Assembly: GCA_945869165.1 (NCBI GenBank)
Contig: CAMBNY010000012.1
Location: 1 to 52,947 of the forward strand
Direction of reading: 5' to 3'
Origin: Comamonas sp. lk
GTDB lineage: Bacteria; Pseudomonadota; Gammaproteobacteria; Burkholderiales; Burkholderiaceae_C
DNA length: 52,947 nt
A program made the position numbers and the translations under genes. The notes beneath the pieces are model-generated. The model ran no database searches and was not told the origin of the DNA. It saw only the letters and a program-made list of their open reading frames with translations. Positions within the stretch are counted from its first letter, which is position 1; each line of letters opens with the position of its first letter. Of this stretch, positions 37,069-45,922 are shown piece by piece.

Positions 37069-39695
37069 TGCAATCAATGTGGTCTTTGGGCTGGCGCACT
37101 TTGTGGCGCGATGTGCGCTCCGGCGAATTGCGCTTGCTGGTTTTGGCAGTCACCCTGGCTGTGGCCGCCCTGACGGCAGTGGGCTTTTTTGCCGACCGTT
37201 TGCAAGCCGGTTTGAAGCGCGACGCGCGCCAGTTACTAGGCGGCGATGCGGTTATCGCCAGCGACCGCCCCGCGCCCGCAGTATTTGCCGAACAAGCCCG
37301 CAGCCTAGGCCTGGCGATGGTGAACACCCAAAGCTTTCCCACCATGGCGCGTACCACGCAAGAGCAAGGCGGCAATAGCAAACTGGTGGCCTTGAAATCG
37401 GTAGAGCCGGGCTACCCCTTGCGCGGAACCCTGCGTATCGCCGATGCGCCCGGTGTGCCGGAGCGGCCTGCGCGCGGCATACCCGCGCCGGGCGCAGTGT
37501 GGGTGGACGCCCAATTGCTCGATGCGCTAGGCATTGGCGTGGGTGACAGCCTGCTACTGGGTGAACGCAGCTTGCGGGTAGCGGCCATCATCGTGATCGA
37601 GCCCGACCGGGGCGCTGGCTTTATGAATTTTTCGCCGCGTGTGATGCTCAACAGCCAAGACTTGGCCTCTACTGCCCTAGTGCAACCAGCCAGCCGCGTG
37701 AATTACCGTTTGGCAGTAGCGGGCGAGGATGCGCAAATCAAGCGTTTTATGGATTCGGCGACGCAGCGCATCAAGACTGGTCATGGGGCGAACGCGGATG
37801 ACACGAAGAAGGCTGTAACACCATCGCAAGCCAAGGCGTCCAACACCGAAGCACCGGTCATAGAAGCGGACAAAGACGCCGCCGCCAATGAGCCCTTGCG
37901 CGGAGTGCGCATCGAGTCCACGCAAACCGGCCGCCCCGAAATGGGCCAGACCTTGCAACGCGCAGAAAAATTTCTGTCGCTGGTAGCTTTGTTGGCTGCT
38001 TTGCTCAGCGCCGTAGCCGTGGCCCTGGCGGCGCGCTCGTTTGCAGCCAAGCATTTGGACGATTGCGCCATGCTTCGCGTGCTGGGCCAAAGCCAACGCA
38101 CGATTGCCGGAGCCTATGCCTGGGAGTTTGCGTTGGTGGGTTTGTTTGCCAGTGCGCTAGGGGTGTGCATTGGCTTTGGCGTGCATTATTTATTTGTGCT
38201 GCTGCTAGCCGGTTTGGTGGACGCGCAGCTGCCCCAACCCGGACTTGCGCCTGCCGCGCTGGGCATGGGCATGGGTTTGACGCTCTTGTTTGCGTTTGGG
38301 CTTCCACCCGTTTTGCAATTGGCGCAGGTGCCGCCCTTGCGGGTGATACGCCGTGACGTGGGTAATTTACGCCCCGCATCCCTGGGTGTGTTGGCGCTGG
38401 GGGTGACCGGTTTCGCCGCTTTGTTGTTGGTGGTCAGCAGCGACTTGAAACTGGGCCTGATTGCGGTGGCGGGATTTGCCGGTGCGGTGCTGCTTTTTGC
38501 GCTGCTTAGTTGGTTGGCCATCAAGCTCTTGCGCGCTAGCGTGAATGAAAGCAGTGCCCCGCGCGCGCTGGTGCTGGCAACGCGCCAAATCGCAGCGCGG
38601 CCTGCGTTTACCGTGGTGCAGGTCAGCGCCTTGTCGGTAGGCTTGCTGGCATTGGTGCTTTTGGTGCTGCTGCGCACCGATTTAATCGCCAGTTGGCGCA
38701 AAGCCACGCCGCCCGATGCGCCAAACCGCTTTGTCATCAACGTCAGCCCCGAGCAGTCGGCCGCGTTTGTGCAAAACCTGGAAGACGCGGGTGTGAAAAA
38801 GTACGACTGGTTCCCTATGATCCGTGGCCGCCTGGTGGCGATCAACGGTACCAGCGTATCGTCCGAAACCTATACCGAAGATTTTGCCAAGCGACTGGTG
38901 GATCGCGAATTCAACATCAGCTACAGCGCTAAGCAACCGGACAACAACCTGATCGTTGGCGGCCAATGGACCCCCGAAGAAGCCGGCGCTATCAGCATGG
39001 AAGAGGGTATTGCCACCACGCTGGGGCTGCAAGTGGGTGACACCTTGCGCTTTGATATGGCGGGGGTGGCAGTGGACTCCAAAATCACCTCGCTGCGCAA
39101 AGTGGACTGGGGCTCGATGCGAGCCAACTTTTATGCGCTCTATCCGGTGAGTACCTTGGAGGGTGTGCCCGCCACCTTTATGGGCTCTTTCAAAGCACCT
39201 TTGCAGGCAGGTTTTGATAATGCGCTGGTACGCCGCTTCCCCAATGTCACCAATGTCGATATGAGCGCCACCATCAACCAGGTGCAGCGGGTTTTGGATC
39301 AGGTGATACGCGCCGTAGAGTTTTTGTTTGGCTTTACCTTGGCGGCAGGTCTGGTGGTCTTGTTTGCAGCGGTCAGCGCGACGCGCGAAGAACGTGCGCG
39401 CGAGTTCGCCATCATGCGCGCGGTGGGCGCGCAAAACAGCTTGCTGCGCCAGGTGCAAAGGCTGGAGTTGGCGGGGGTTGGCTTGCTGGCGGGCTTTTTG
39501 GCCTCCATTGTTGCCAGTGCTTTGGGCTGGGCCTTGGCGCGCTATGTGTTTGAGTTTTCCTGGACCGTGTCCTTGTGGGTGCCGCTGCTGGGCGCACTGG
39601 CCGGCGCGGCGCTGGCCTTGATGGCGGGTTGGTGGGGCTTGCGCGAAGTGTTACGCCGCCCGGTGGTCGAAACGCTGCGTAAAGCAACAGCCTGA
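37065..39695 (+). CDS. Large FtsX-type ABC transporter permease
   Basis: An 876-residue permease of the YbbP family. An N-terminal helix (LRLLVLAVTLAVAALTAVGFF) is followed by a large periplasmic domain, a first FtsX block (LVALLAALLSAVAVALAARSF...), a second periplasmic domain and a C-terminal FtsX block with REFAIMRAVGAQNSLL. About ten membrane helices in total. No ATPase gene is adjacent in the window, although YbbP normally works with a YbbA-like ATPase. The start at 37065 overlaps the dehydrogenase stop (ATGA); the frame is open further upstream but runs through the dehydrogenase gene. Confidence 0.88.
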   Translation: MMQSMWSLGWRTLWRDVRSGELRLLVLAVTLAVAALTAVGFFADRLQAGLKRDARQLLGGDAVIASDRPAPAVFAEQARSLGLAMVNTQSFPTMARTTQEQGGNSKLVALKSVEPGYPLRGTLRIADAPGVPERPARGIPAPGAVWVDAQLLDALGIGVGDSLLLGERSLRVAAIIVIEPDRGAGFMNFSPRVMLNSQDLASTALVQPASRVNYRLAVAGEDAQIKRFMDSATQRIKTGHGANADDTKKAVTPSQAKASNTEAPVIEADKDAAANEPLRGVRIESTQTGRPEMGQTLQRAEKFLSLVALLAALLSAVAVALAARSFAAKHLDDCAMLRVLGQSQRTIAGAYAWEFALVGLFASALGVCIGFGVHYLFVLLLAGLVDAQLPQPGLAPAALGMGMGLTLLFAFGLPPVLQLAQVPPLRVIRRDVGNLRPASLGVLALGVTGFAALLLVVSSDLKLGLIAVAGFAGAVLLFALLSWLAIKLLRASVNESSAPRALVLATRQIAARPAFTVVQVSALSVGLLALVLLVLLRTDLIASWRKATPPDAPNRFVINVSPEQSAAFVQNLEDAGVKKYDWFPMIRGRLVAINGTSVSSETYTEDFAKRLVDREFNISYSAKQPDNNLIVGGQWTPEEAGAISMEEGIATTLGLQVGDTLRFDMAGVAVDSKITSLRKVDWGSMRANFYALYPVSTLEGVPATFMGSFKAPLQAGFDNALVRRFPNVTNVDMSATINQVQRVLDQVIRAVEFLFGFTLAAGLVVLFAAVSATREERAREFAIMRAVGAQNSLLRQVQRLELAGVGLLAGFLASIVASALGWALARYVFEFSWTVSLWVPLLGALAGAALALMAGWWGLREVLRRPVVETLRKATA

Positions 39696-39704
39696 AAGCG
39701 TCCC

Positions 39705-40112
39705 ATGGACGAAGACGATGCTCAAGCCCAAGCCCAGCGCGCCGCCGCCTTCGAAGCCCTGGGCGGCGAGCCGCAGGTAGAGGCGCTGGTGGAGCGTTTT
39801 TACGATTTGATGGAGCTAGACCCGGCCTACACCGCTTTGCGCGCCGTACATGGGCCGGACCTGGCGCAGGCGCGGCAAAAGCTCACCTGGTTTTTATGCG
39901 GCTGGCTGGGCGGGCCACAGCATTACACCGAGCGCTTTGGCCACCCGCGCTTGCGCATGCGGCACATGCCTTACACCATCGGCATTGTGGAGCGCGACCA
40001 ATGGCTGGCCTGCATGGACCAGGCCATGGCTGAAGTCGGTATGGCTGAGGCCGTGCGCCTGCGTTTGCGCGACTCTTTTTTCCAGACCGCCGACTGGATG
40101 CGTAACCGCTAA
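39705..40112 (+). CDS. Group II truncated haemoglobin
   Basis: A 135-residue 2-on-2 globin. It has Tyr at position B10 (Y33, ERFYDLME), the group II segment HPRLRMRHMPYTIG with the proximal His H87 (F8), and Trp at G8 (W100, DQWLACM). These are the hallmark residues of trHb2. It probably binds O2 or NO in a detoxification or redox role. The gene starts 9 bp after the permease gene, but a functional link is not evident. Confidence 0.92.
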   Translation: MDEDDAQAQAQRAAAFEALGGEPQVEALVERFYDLMELDPAYTALRAVHGPDLAQARQKLTWFLCGWLGGPQHYTERFGHPRLRMRHMPYTIGIVERDQWLACMDQAMAEVGMAEAVRLRLRDSFFQTADWMRNR

Positions 40113-40138
40113 GCCTTGGCTGATGGCCGTTGACCGGC

Positions 40139-41278
40139 TCAACTGATCTTTGCGCCCTTGGCCGCGCGTTTGTTTTTGGCGCGCGCAAAGTCCCACCAAG
40201 GCAGGACCTTGCGCAAGGCACGCACCTCGCCGCTGAGTTCGGGGGTGTAGCCGCTGAGCTGCGCCAACGCACCGGTCCAGGCGCTGCTTTGTAAGAGCTG
40301 GCGTAGGCTTTGCAAAGCAGGCGCTTCCAAGGCGGATTTCAGGCAGACCAGGTGGTAACTTTCTTGCACCAGTGGCAAAAAATGCAAGCCATGGGCCGCG
40401 GCTGCGGCGGCAATGCCCAAGCCGGCATCGGCACTGCCTGACGCTATAGCCTGCGCGACTGCGCTGTGGCTAGGTTCGGTACGCTGATAGCCCTTGATCG
40501 CATCGCTGGAGATGCCTGCTTGTTGGAGCAATTGGTCCAAGACGACGCGGGTGCCGGTTCCTAATGCACGGTTAAGGTAGCGTACGCTTGCGCGCTGCAC
40601 ATCGGCCAGGCTTGAAATTCCCAAGGGATTGCCAGGAGTCAGCATCAGCCCTTGCATACGAGTGGCAAAGCCGATAATTTTGTGCTTGCCCGGTTGTAAC
40701 AAGGGCTTGTAGGTACGCTCGGTGTGGGAGCCTGGCGCGGGCGTTTGGATGGTGTGAAACCCGGCCAGGGTGCAGCGCCCTTCGTTGAGGGCGCGAATCG
40801 CATCGACACTGCCGCAAAAGCGGATGTCCAGGTGCAGCCTCTCGCCTATGTCCTGGCCGATGGCCAGTGCCTGCTCGCGCAGCAAGGCCAGGCCGTCGTC
40901 ATGGCTGGCGTATAAGGTCAGCACTTGCGCGTGCGCATCAAAAGCGACTGCAAAGGCCGTTTCCAGGTCCGCCCGCAAAGCCTCTATCTGCGGTGCCAAA
41001 CGCGCCTGCGCTTGGCGCTCGGCCCACATTAGTTTTTCTCCAAAGCTGCTTAGACGCGCAGATTTGCCCTTATCCCACTGGAGCAATTCATTGCCCAATT
41101 CATTTTCCCAGCGCTTGAGTTCACCCCAGACATGCCGGTAGGACAGACCCAGTGCGCGTGCGGCCGCACTGATGGAGCCTTGGCTGGCTACCGCTTGCAG
41201 CAGTGCGATCAGCGCATTGCGCAATGGCTTTGTCTGCGCATCGCGGCTCAAGGTGTAATGAAAGGCTAGCCTATGCAC
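40139..41278 (-). CDS. ModE-like regulator with periplasmic-binding-protein-like sensor domain
   Basis: A 379-residue protein: the ModE-type winged helix (residues 20-90, SISAAARALGLSYRHVWGELKRWENELGNELLQ) is followed by a PBP-like domain (about 110-330) instead of the Mop/TOBE molybdate-binding domains of classical ModE. Segments TPGNPLGISSLAD and RYLNRALGTGTR are typical of the PBP_like (PF12727) fold. It is divergent from tupBCA with a 49-bp gap, so it should regulate tungstate or molybdate uptake. The ligand is inferred from that position. Confidence 0.85.
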   Translation of the reverse strand: MHRLAFHYTLSRDAQTKPLRNALIALLQAVASQGSISAAARALGLSYRHVWGELKRWENELGNELLQWDKGKSARLSSFGEKLMWAERQAQARLAPQIEALRADLETAFAVAFDAHAQVLTLYASHDDGLALLREQALAIGQDIGERLHLDIRFCGSVDAIRALNEGRCTLAGFHTIQTPAPGSHTERTYKPLLQPGKHKIIGFATRMQGLMLTPGNPLGISSLADVQRASVRYLNRALGTGTRVVLDQLLQQAGISSDAIKGYQRTEPSHSAVAQAIASGSADAGLGIAAAAAAHGLHFLPLVQESYHLVCLKSALEAPALQSLRQLLQSSAWTGALAQLSGYTPELSGEVRALRKVLPWWDFARAKNKRAAKGAKIS

Positions 41279-41327
41279 GGTGTTACATATCGCAAGGTAT
41301 TGGTCAACGCCCTACGATAACCGAGAT

Positions 41328-42062
41328 ATGCATTCATTTTCTGATAGTGCGCTTTTGGCATTGCAGCTACTGGTTTCACTGGACCCCTTGTTTTTGGCCA
41401 TTGTGGGCCGCTCGCTGGCGGTGAGCGCCTGCGCGTGCATGTTGGCCTGCAGCCTAGGCTTGGTGCTAGGTGCCTGGCTGGGCGTGGCCCGCTTTACGGG
41501 GCGAGGCTTGGTGTTGACGCTGCTCAATACTGCGCTGGCCGTGCCCTCGGTGGTGGTGGGTCTGGTGGTGTACTTGCTGCTCTCGCGCTCCGGGCCTTTG
41601 GGGTATTTGGGTTGGCTATTCAGTTTCAAAGCCATGGTGCTGGCGCAAGCGGTGTTGGTGCTGCCGGTGGCCACGGCACTGACGCGCCAGGTGGTGCAGG
41701 ACGCCGAACAGGCGCACGGCGAGCAATTGCAATCTTTGGGCGCGGGGCGCTGGATGCGCAGCGTATTGCTGGCCTGGGACGAGCGCCATGCTTTGCTGGT
41801 GGTGCTGCTGGCGGCTTTTGGGCGCGCGATTTCCGAAGTCGGCGCAGTGATGGTGGTGGGCGGCAATATCGAAGGCTTTACGCGGGTGATGACGACTGCC
41901 ATTGCGTTGGAGACGTCCAAGGGCGACCTGCCCTTGGCCCTGGCGCTGGGCTTTGCTCTGTTGATGGTGGTTTTGCTACTCAATGCGCTGGTAGCGCTGT
42001 TGCAGCGCTGGGGGCAGGGAGCGGGTATGCGCGTGGGTAGCTCGGGCGCGGTGGTGCTATGA
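41328..42062 (+). CDS. tupB: Tungstate ABC transporter permease
   Basis: A 244-residue permease with about six helices and the binding-protein-dependent transport (EAA-like) loop around DAEQAHGEQLQSLGAGRWM; FGRAISEVGAVMVVGGNIEGFTRVMTTAI is characteristic of TupB/WtpB permeases. With the ATPase and the TupA binding protein it imports tungstate, which many anaerobic or facultative enzymes need. The start at 41328 begins the first helix; an upstream frame extension lies in the regulator promoter. The promoter must fit in the 49 bp separating it from the divergent regulator. Confidence 0.9.
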   Translation: MHSFSDSALLALQLLVSLDPLFLAIVGRSLAVSACACMLACSLGLVLGAWLGVARFTGRGLVLTLLNTALAVPSVVVGLVVYLLLSRSGPLGYLGWLFSFKAMVLAQAVLVLPVATALTRQVVQDAEQAHGEQLQSLGAGRWMRSVLLAWDERHALLVVLLAAFGRAISEVGAVMVVGGNIEGFTRVMTTAIALETSKGDLPLALALGFALLMVVLLLNALVALLQRWGQGAGMRVGSSGAVVL

Positions 42063-42120
42063 AGGTATTTTTGCGCATCGTTATGGGCACAAGGCTGTTT
42101 CAAGCGAAAGCGCAGGCGTT

Positions 42121-42864
42121 GTGAGCGTCCAAGTCCAGACTCTGGAGGCAGGCGTTCAGTTCGGGCCGGATGGGCGCAGTCTTTCCCGCTGGCAGGCAGA
42201 GACGGTGGCGGCGTTGCGCGATGTTTCGCTGTCCATCGCCGCGGGCGAGCGCGTGGCCTTAGTCGGCGCTAATGGTGCGGGCAAAAGTACCTTGCTACGT
42301 TTGTTGCATGGTTTGCTGTTGCCCACTGGGGGCAGCGTGCAACTGCAAAGCGGTTTGCGCCAGGCCATGTTGTTTCAAAGACCGCACATGCTGCGCATGC
42401 GGGTAGACAGCCAATTGGCGCTGGGCTTGTGGCTGCGCGGCACGCCCTGGCAGCAGGCGCGCCAGCAGGCCATGGCGGCCTTGCAGCAATTTGAATTGCA
42501 TGAGTTGGCCGCGCGCAAAGCGCACAACTTGTCCGGTGGGCAGCAGCAGCGCGTGGCCATGGCGCAGGCCTGGGCCTTGGAGCCGCAGATGTTGTTGCTC
42601 GACGAACCGACAGCCAGCCTGGACCCGCATGCCAAGGCGGAAGTCGAAAGCCTCTTGCAGGCGTTTGCGCAGGCCCGACCAGAGGCCAGCCTGGTCTTTG
42701 CCAGCCACAACCTGGGCCAGGTCAAGCGATTGGCTACGCGCGTGCTCTATTTGGAACGTGGGCGATTGCTGGCCGATCTGCCTGTAAAGGATTTTTTTAA
42801 TGCACAGCGCTTGCAGGCGCTGTGTCCTACCGCTTATTTATTTGTAAAAGGGGAATTTTCATGA
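42121..42864 (+). CDS. tupC: Tungstate ABC transporter ATP-binding protein
   Basis: A 247-residue single nucleotide-binding domain with a GTG start: Walker A GANGAGKST, Q-loop LFQRPHML, signature [13 protein letters not shown], Walker B LLLDEPTASLD and H-loop FASHN. It partners TupB. Its TGA overlaps the ATG of tupA (ATGA at 42861-42864), which gives translational coupling. A 58-bp gap separates it from tupB. Confidence 0.9.
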   Translation: MSVQVQTLEAGVQFGPDGRSLSRWQAETVAALRDVSLSIAAGERVALVGANGAGKSTLLRLLHGLLLPTGGSVQLQSGLRQAMLFQRPHMLRMRVDSQLALGLWLRGTPWQQARQQAMAALQQFELHELAARKAHNLSGGQQQRVAMAQAWALEPQMLLLDEPTASLDPHAKAEVESLLQAFAQARPEASLVFASHNLGQVKRLATRVLYLERGRLLADLPVKDFFNAQRLQALCPTAYLFVKGEFS

Positions 42865-43760
42865 AATTTTTTGTATGGCTAAGGAATCTCCGTATCAGTC
42901 CAAACCCGTCATTGCGAGCGCAGCGAAGCAATCCATTTTTGCCGGGAAGTCAAACATCGGTGTATCGCCGTGTTGCTGCAATATGTGCCCTGTGTGTGTT
43001 GCCGGTACTGGCGCAGGCGCAGACCGCTATCGTGATGGCTTCAACGACTTCGACCGAGCAATCAGGTTTATTCGCGCATTTGCTGCCGGCCTTTAACAAG
43101 GCGACCGGTGTCGAGGTCAAGGTGGTGGCGCTAGGCACGGGTCAGGCCATCGATATGGGCCGTCGCGGTGATGCCGATGTATTGTTTGTACACGACCAAG
43201 CGGCAGAAGAAAAGTTTGTAGCCGAAGGCTTTGCGCTCAAACGCTTTGCAGTGATGTACAACGATTTTGTGCTGGTCGGACCTGCAGCAGATCCAGCCCG
43301 CACCAAAGGCGCGGACATTGTGCAAGCCCTGTCCAAAATCGCCGCTGCGAACAACGGCTTTGTGTCGCGCGGCGACAAGAGCGGCACACACGCCGCCGAA
43401 CTGCGCTTTTGGAAAATGACGCCCCATGCGGATGCCAAAGGCAGCGGCTACCGCGAGTGCGGCTGCGGCATGGGCCAGGCGCTCAATATGGCCGCCGCCA
43501 CCGGTGCCTATGCGTTAACCGACCGTGGCACCTGGTTGAGCTTCAAAAATCGCGCTGATTTGCAGGTGCTGGTACAGGGCGACCAGCGCTTGTTCAACCA
43601 ATACGGCGTGCTGGCGGTGAACCCGGCCAAGCACCCGCATGTCAAAGCCCTGGATGCGCAAAAATTTGTCGATTGGGTGCTGTCCCCCGCTGGCCAGGCG
43701 GTGATTGCGGCCTACCGGATTGATGGGCAGCAATTGTTTTTCCCGAACGCGGGGAAATAG
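42861..43760 (+). CDS. tupA: Tungstate-binding protein with REP-derived signal-peptide extension
   Basis: A 299-residue periplasmic tungstate-binding protein. The ligand-binding motif is ASTTSTEQSGL and the family segment RGDKSGTHAAELRFWK is present; VALGTGQAIDMGRRGDADVLFVHD is typical of TupA. The signal peptide is unusual: after MKFFVWL the coding sequence runs through a REP element, adding about 35 residues (the tell-tale SLRAQRSNPFL) before the hydrophobic core AAICALCVLPVLAQAQ. The frame is kept, so the protein may still be exported. Confidence 0.92.
   Translation: MKFFVWLRNLRISPNPSLRAQRSNPFLPGSQTSVYRRVAAICALCVLPVLAQAQTAIVMASTTSTEQSGLFAHLLPAFNKATGVEVKVVALGTGQAIDMGRRGDADVLFVHDQAAEEKFVAEGFALKRFAVMYNDFVLVGPAADPARTKGADIVQALSKIAAANNGFVSRGDKSGTHAAELRFWKMTPHADAKGSGYRECGCGMGQALNMAAATGAYALTDRGTWLSFKNRADLQVLVQGDQRLFNQYGVLAVNPAKHPHVKALDAQKFVDWVLSPAGQAVIAAYRIDGQQLFFPNAGK
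42879..42979. repeat. REP/MITE-like repeat, copy 5, inside the tupA coding region
   Basis: The left end CTAAGGAATCTCCGTATCAG resembles the diverged terminal repeat of other copies, then the module CGTCATTGCGAGCGCAGCGA followed by AGCAATCCATTTTTGCC, then ATCGCCGTGTTGCTGC as the start of the mirror half. The right terminus is not preserved, which suggests it has been remodelled into coding sequence. It lies wholly within tupA. Confidence 0.85.
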
Positions 43761-43776
43761 GCGAGGCGCCAATGAT

Positions 43777-44454
43777 CTAAGCGCGGCCGGCGTCTGCGGC
43801 CTTGGCGGTCCGCACCGGTGCCAGCAGTACTAGCACCGCGCCAGCGCCGCCTTTGTTGGGCGGCGCTTGCACAAAGGCGATGACCTCGGCCTTTTGCACC
43901 AGCCAGCGCAGCACCTTGTCTTTGAGCACCGGCGCCTTGCCCGGCGAACCCAGGCCTTTGCCGTGCACCACGCGCACGCAGCGCAGGCCTTGCTTGTGCG
44001 CGTCGCGGATAAAGCGGCCCATGGCCTCGCGCGCGTCGTCGCTGCGCAAGCCGTGTAAATCCACTTGGCGCTGGATACTCCATTGGCCTTTGCGCAGTTT
44101 TTGCACCACGTCCGCGCCTACGCCGGGGCGGCGAAAGCTCAGGTCTTGGTCGGTATCTAGCAAGCTGCTGACGTCAAACTCATCGCTTAGCGACTCTTGC
44201 AGCGCCGCTTGAGCGTCCAGCTCGTGTTGCAGCACGTTGGCTGGCGGGGCCGGGCGCTTCAGGTCAGCACGCGCCACGGTCGGCAGGCGCTGCACCTTGC
44301 CCACCGCGCTTTCAAACAAATTGCGCTCTTTCTCGGCCCGCTTGGCCGCAAGCAGGCGGGCCGCTTGCTCGGCTTTTTCTCTGGCTGCTTGCGCTTGCAG
44401 TTCTTGCTTAATTTTTTGAAGGTCTTCCAAGCCGGGCATGGCGCGATTGTCCAT
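43777..44454 (-). CDS. Smr domain protein
   Basis: A 225-residue protein: a coiled, Lys/Ala/Glu-rich N-terminal segment (about 1-60), a linker, and a C-terminal Smr domain with VDLHGLRSDDARE (LDxH motif) and VVHGKGLGS (HGxG motif). Stand-alone Smr proteins are nicking or RNA endonucleases related to the C-terminus of MutS2. Its end converges with tupA within 16 bp. The true substrate (DNA or RNA) is not known. Confidence 0.88.
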   Translation of the reverse strand: MDNRAMPGLEDLQKIKQELQAQAAREKAEQAARLLAAKRAEKERNLFESAVGKVQRLPTVARADLKRPAPPANVLQHELDAQAALQESLSDEFDVSSLLDTDQDLSFRRPGVGADVVQKLRKGQWSIQRQVDLHGLRSDDAREAMGRFIRDAHKQGLRCVRVVHGKGLGSPGKAPVLKDKVLRWLVQKAEVIAFVQAPPNKGGAGAVLVLLAPVRTAKAADAGRA

Positions 44455-44472
44455 GCAAGCGACGCAGATCCG

Positions 44473-44612
44473 CTAAGGAAGGTCTGCATAAGCCCGTCAT
44501 CGCGAGGAGCGAAGCGACGCGGCGATCCATAAGTGCCTGATTTGTAAGCCCGAGTGGATTGCTTCGCTGCGCTCGCAATGACGAATTTGGACTTATGCAG
44601 AGCTTCTCTAAG
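44473..44612. repeat. REP/MITE-like repeat, copy 6, with terminal inverted repeats
   Basis: Bounded by CTAAGGAAGGTCTGCATAAG and the near-complementary CTTATGCAGAGCTTCTCTAA. Internal modules are CGTCATCGCGAGGAGCGAAG and TTGCTTCGCTGCGCTCGCAA. About 140 bp, filling the gap between the Smr and RadC genes. Confidence 0.88.
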
Positions 44613-44617
44613 GCGCT

Positions 44618-45331
44618 TCACACCAGTCCTTGCTCCGCCATAGAAAAAGACTGGCCTTGCGCCACGATGATGTGGTCCAGCACGCGCACGTCGATCAGCG
44701 CCAGCGCGGATTTCAGGGTGTGTGTCAGCATCTCGTCCGCCCGCGATGGCTGTACCGAGCCGCTGGGGTGGTTGTGCGCCAGCACTACGGCGCTGGCCTG
44801 GTGGTGCAAAGCGCGTATCACCACTTCGCGCGGATAGACACTGGCCTGGTTGACCGTGCCTTTGAACATCTCTTCCACGGCCAGCATGCGGTTTTGTACG
44901 TCCAAAAACATGACGGCAAACACTTCATGGGGCAGGGCAGACAAGCGTAACTGAAAGTACTGGCGCACCGCTTGCGGCGAGTCCAGCACCGTGCGCTCTT
45001 GCAGGCGCTGGGCCATGGCGCGGCGGGCCAACTCCAGCACTGCAATGATTTCAGCGCGCTTGGCCGGTCCCAGGCCTTTGACCTGGGCTAATTCTTTGGG
45101 GTCGGTATGCAGCAAGCCAGCGATACCGCCAAAGCCTTTGGCCTGGGTGCCGTTTTCGGCTACCCAGTGCGGGGTGCGCAGCAGCTCGTCCGCCAGTTGC
45201 AACACGTCTTTGCCGGGTATGCCGGTGCGCAGCAGGATGGCCAGGAGTTCGGTGTCGCTGAGCGCAGCGGGGCCGCGTTGCAGTAGCTTTTCGCGTGGAC
45301 GGGCGTCCACAGGCATATGGTCCAGGGGCAT
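44618..45331 (-). CDS. radC: DNA repair protein RadC homologue (JAB/MPN domain)
   Basis: A 237-residue protein from the preferred ATG at 45331. It has a UPF0758/helix-hairpin-helix N-terminal part ([50 protein letters not shown]) and a C-terminal JAB metalloprotease-like domain with EVFAVMFLD and the zinc motif [14 protein letters not shown]. Other in-frame ATGs at 45391 and 45316 are possible; none has a good ribosome binding site. RadC's cellular role is unclear despite its name. It is divergent from slpA. Confidence 0.9.
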   Translation of the reverse strand: MPLDHMPVDARPREKLLQRGPAALSDTELLAILLRTGIPGKDVLQLADELLRTPHWVAENGTQAKGFGGIAGLLHTDPKELAQVKGLGPAKRAEIIAVLELARRAMAQRLQERTVLDSPQAVRQYFQLRLSALPHEVFAVMFLDVQNRMLAVEEMFKGTVNQASVYPREVVIRALHHQASAVVLAHNHPSGSVQPSRADEMLTHTLKSALALIDVRVLDHIIVAQGQSFSMAEQGLV

Positions 45332-45439
45332 GGCGGCAGTGGGTGTGACAGCGTTGATCGGCAGGGTCGGGGCGCTATTGCTGCGGTACATAGCCGCTGC
45401 CCCGTATCCATACAATAGTCGCAGATTATCTACAGCACT

Positions 45440-45922
45440 ATGACCCACGACCTGCCTCGTATCCAAGCCGCTTCGTTTTTAACGCTGCACTACCGTCTGG
45501 CCGGCCCGGCGGGCGAGGTGATCAACACATTTGGCGGCAAACCCGCCACCCTCAGCTTGGGCACTGGTGAGTTATCCCCCGAAGTAGAGCGCTGCCTGCT
45601 GGGCCTGGAAGAGGGCGCGCACCGCAGCTTTGAATTAGCCGCCGGCGTGGCCTTTGGTCCGCGCAACCCGGATATGCAGCAGTGGGTTGCGGCCAGTTTG
45701 CTGCGCGACATGGGCGATCCGCAAGAGCGCTATGCGCCTGGCGATGTGGTGCAGTTCCCCACGCCGGACGGGCAAAGCAGCTATGCCGGTGCGGTGGTCG
45801 CGGTCAAGGGCGATGCCAGCGGCCAGGGCGCGCAGGGCGAAGGTGCGGTACTGTTCGATTTCAACCACCCGCTGGCCGGTCAGCCTGTCAGCTTTGAAGT
45901 GAAAGTGATTGCTGTTTTATGA
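45440..45922 (+). CDS. slpA: FKBP-type peptidyl-prolyl isomerase, SlpA type
   Basis: A 160-residue cytoplasmic FKBP with an insert-in-flap domain. The FKBP part is [45 protein letters not shown], and the inserted flap follows with [13 protein letters not shown]. SlpA-type proteins fold newly made proteins, and some are linked to metal handling. It overlaps ispH by 4 bp (ATGA at 45919-45922), the standard slpA-ispH arrangement in betaproteobacteria. Confidence 0.9.
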   Translation: MTHDLPRIQAASFLTLHYRLAGPAGEVINTFGGKPATLSLGTGELSPEVERCLLGLEEGAHRSFELAAGVAFGPRNPDMQQWVAASLLRDMGDPQERYAPGDVVQFPTPDGQSSYAGAVVAVKGDASGQGAQGEGAVLFDFNHPLAGQPVSFEVKVIAVL

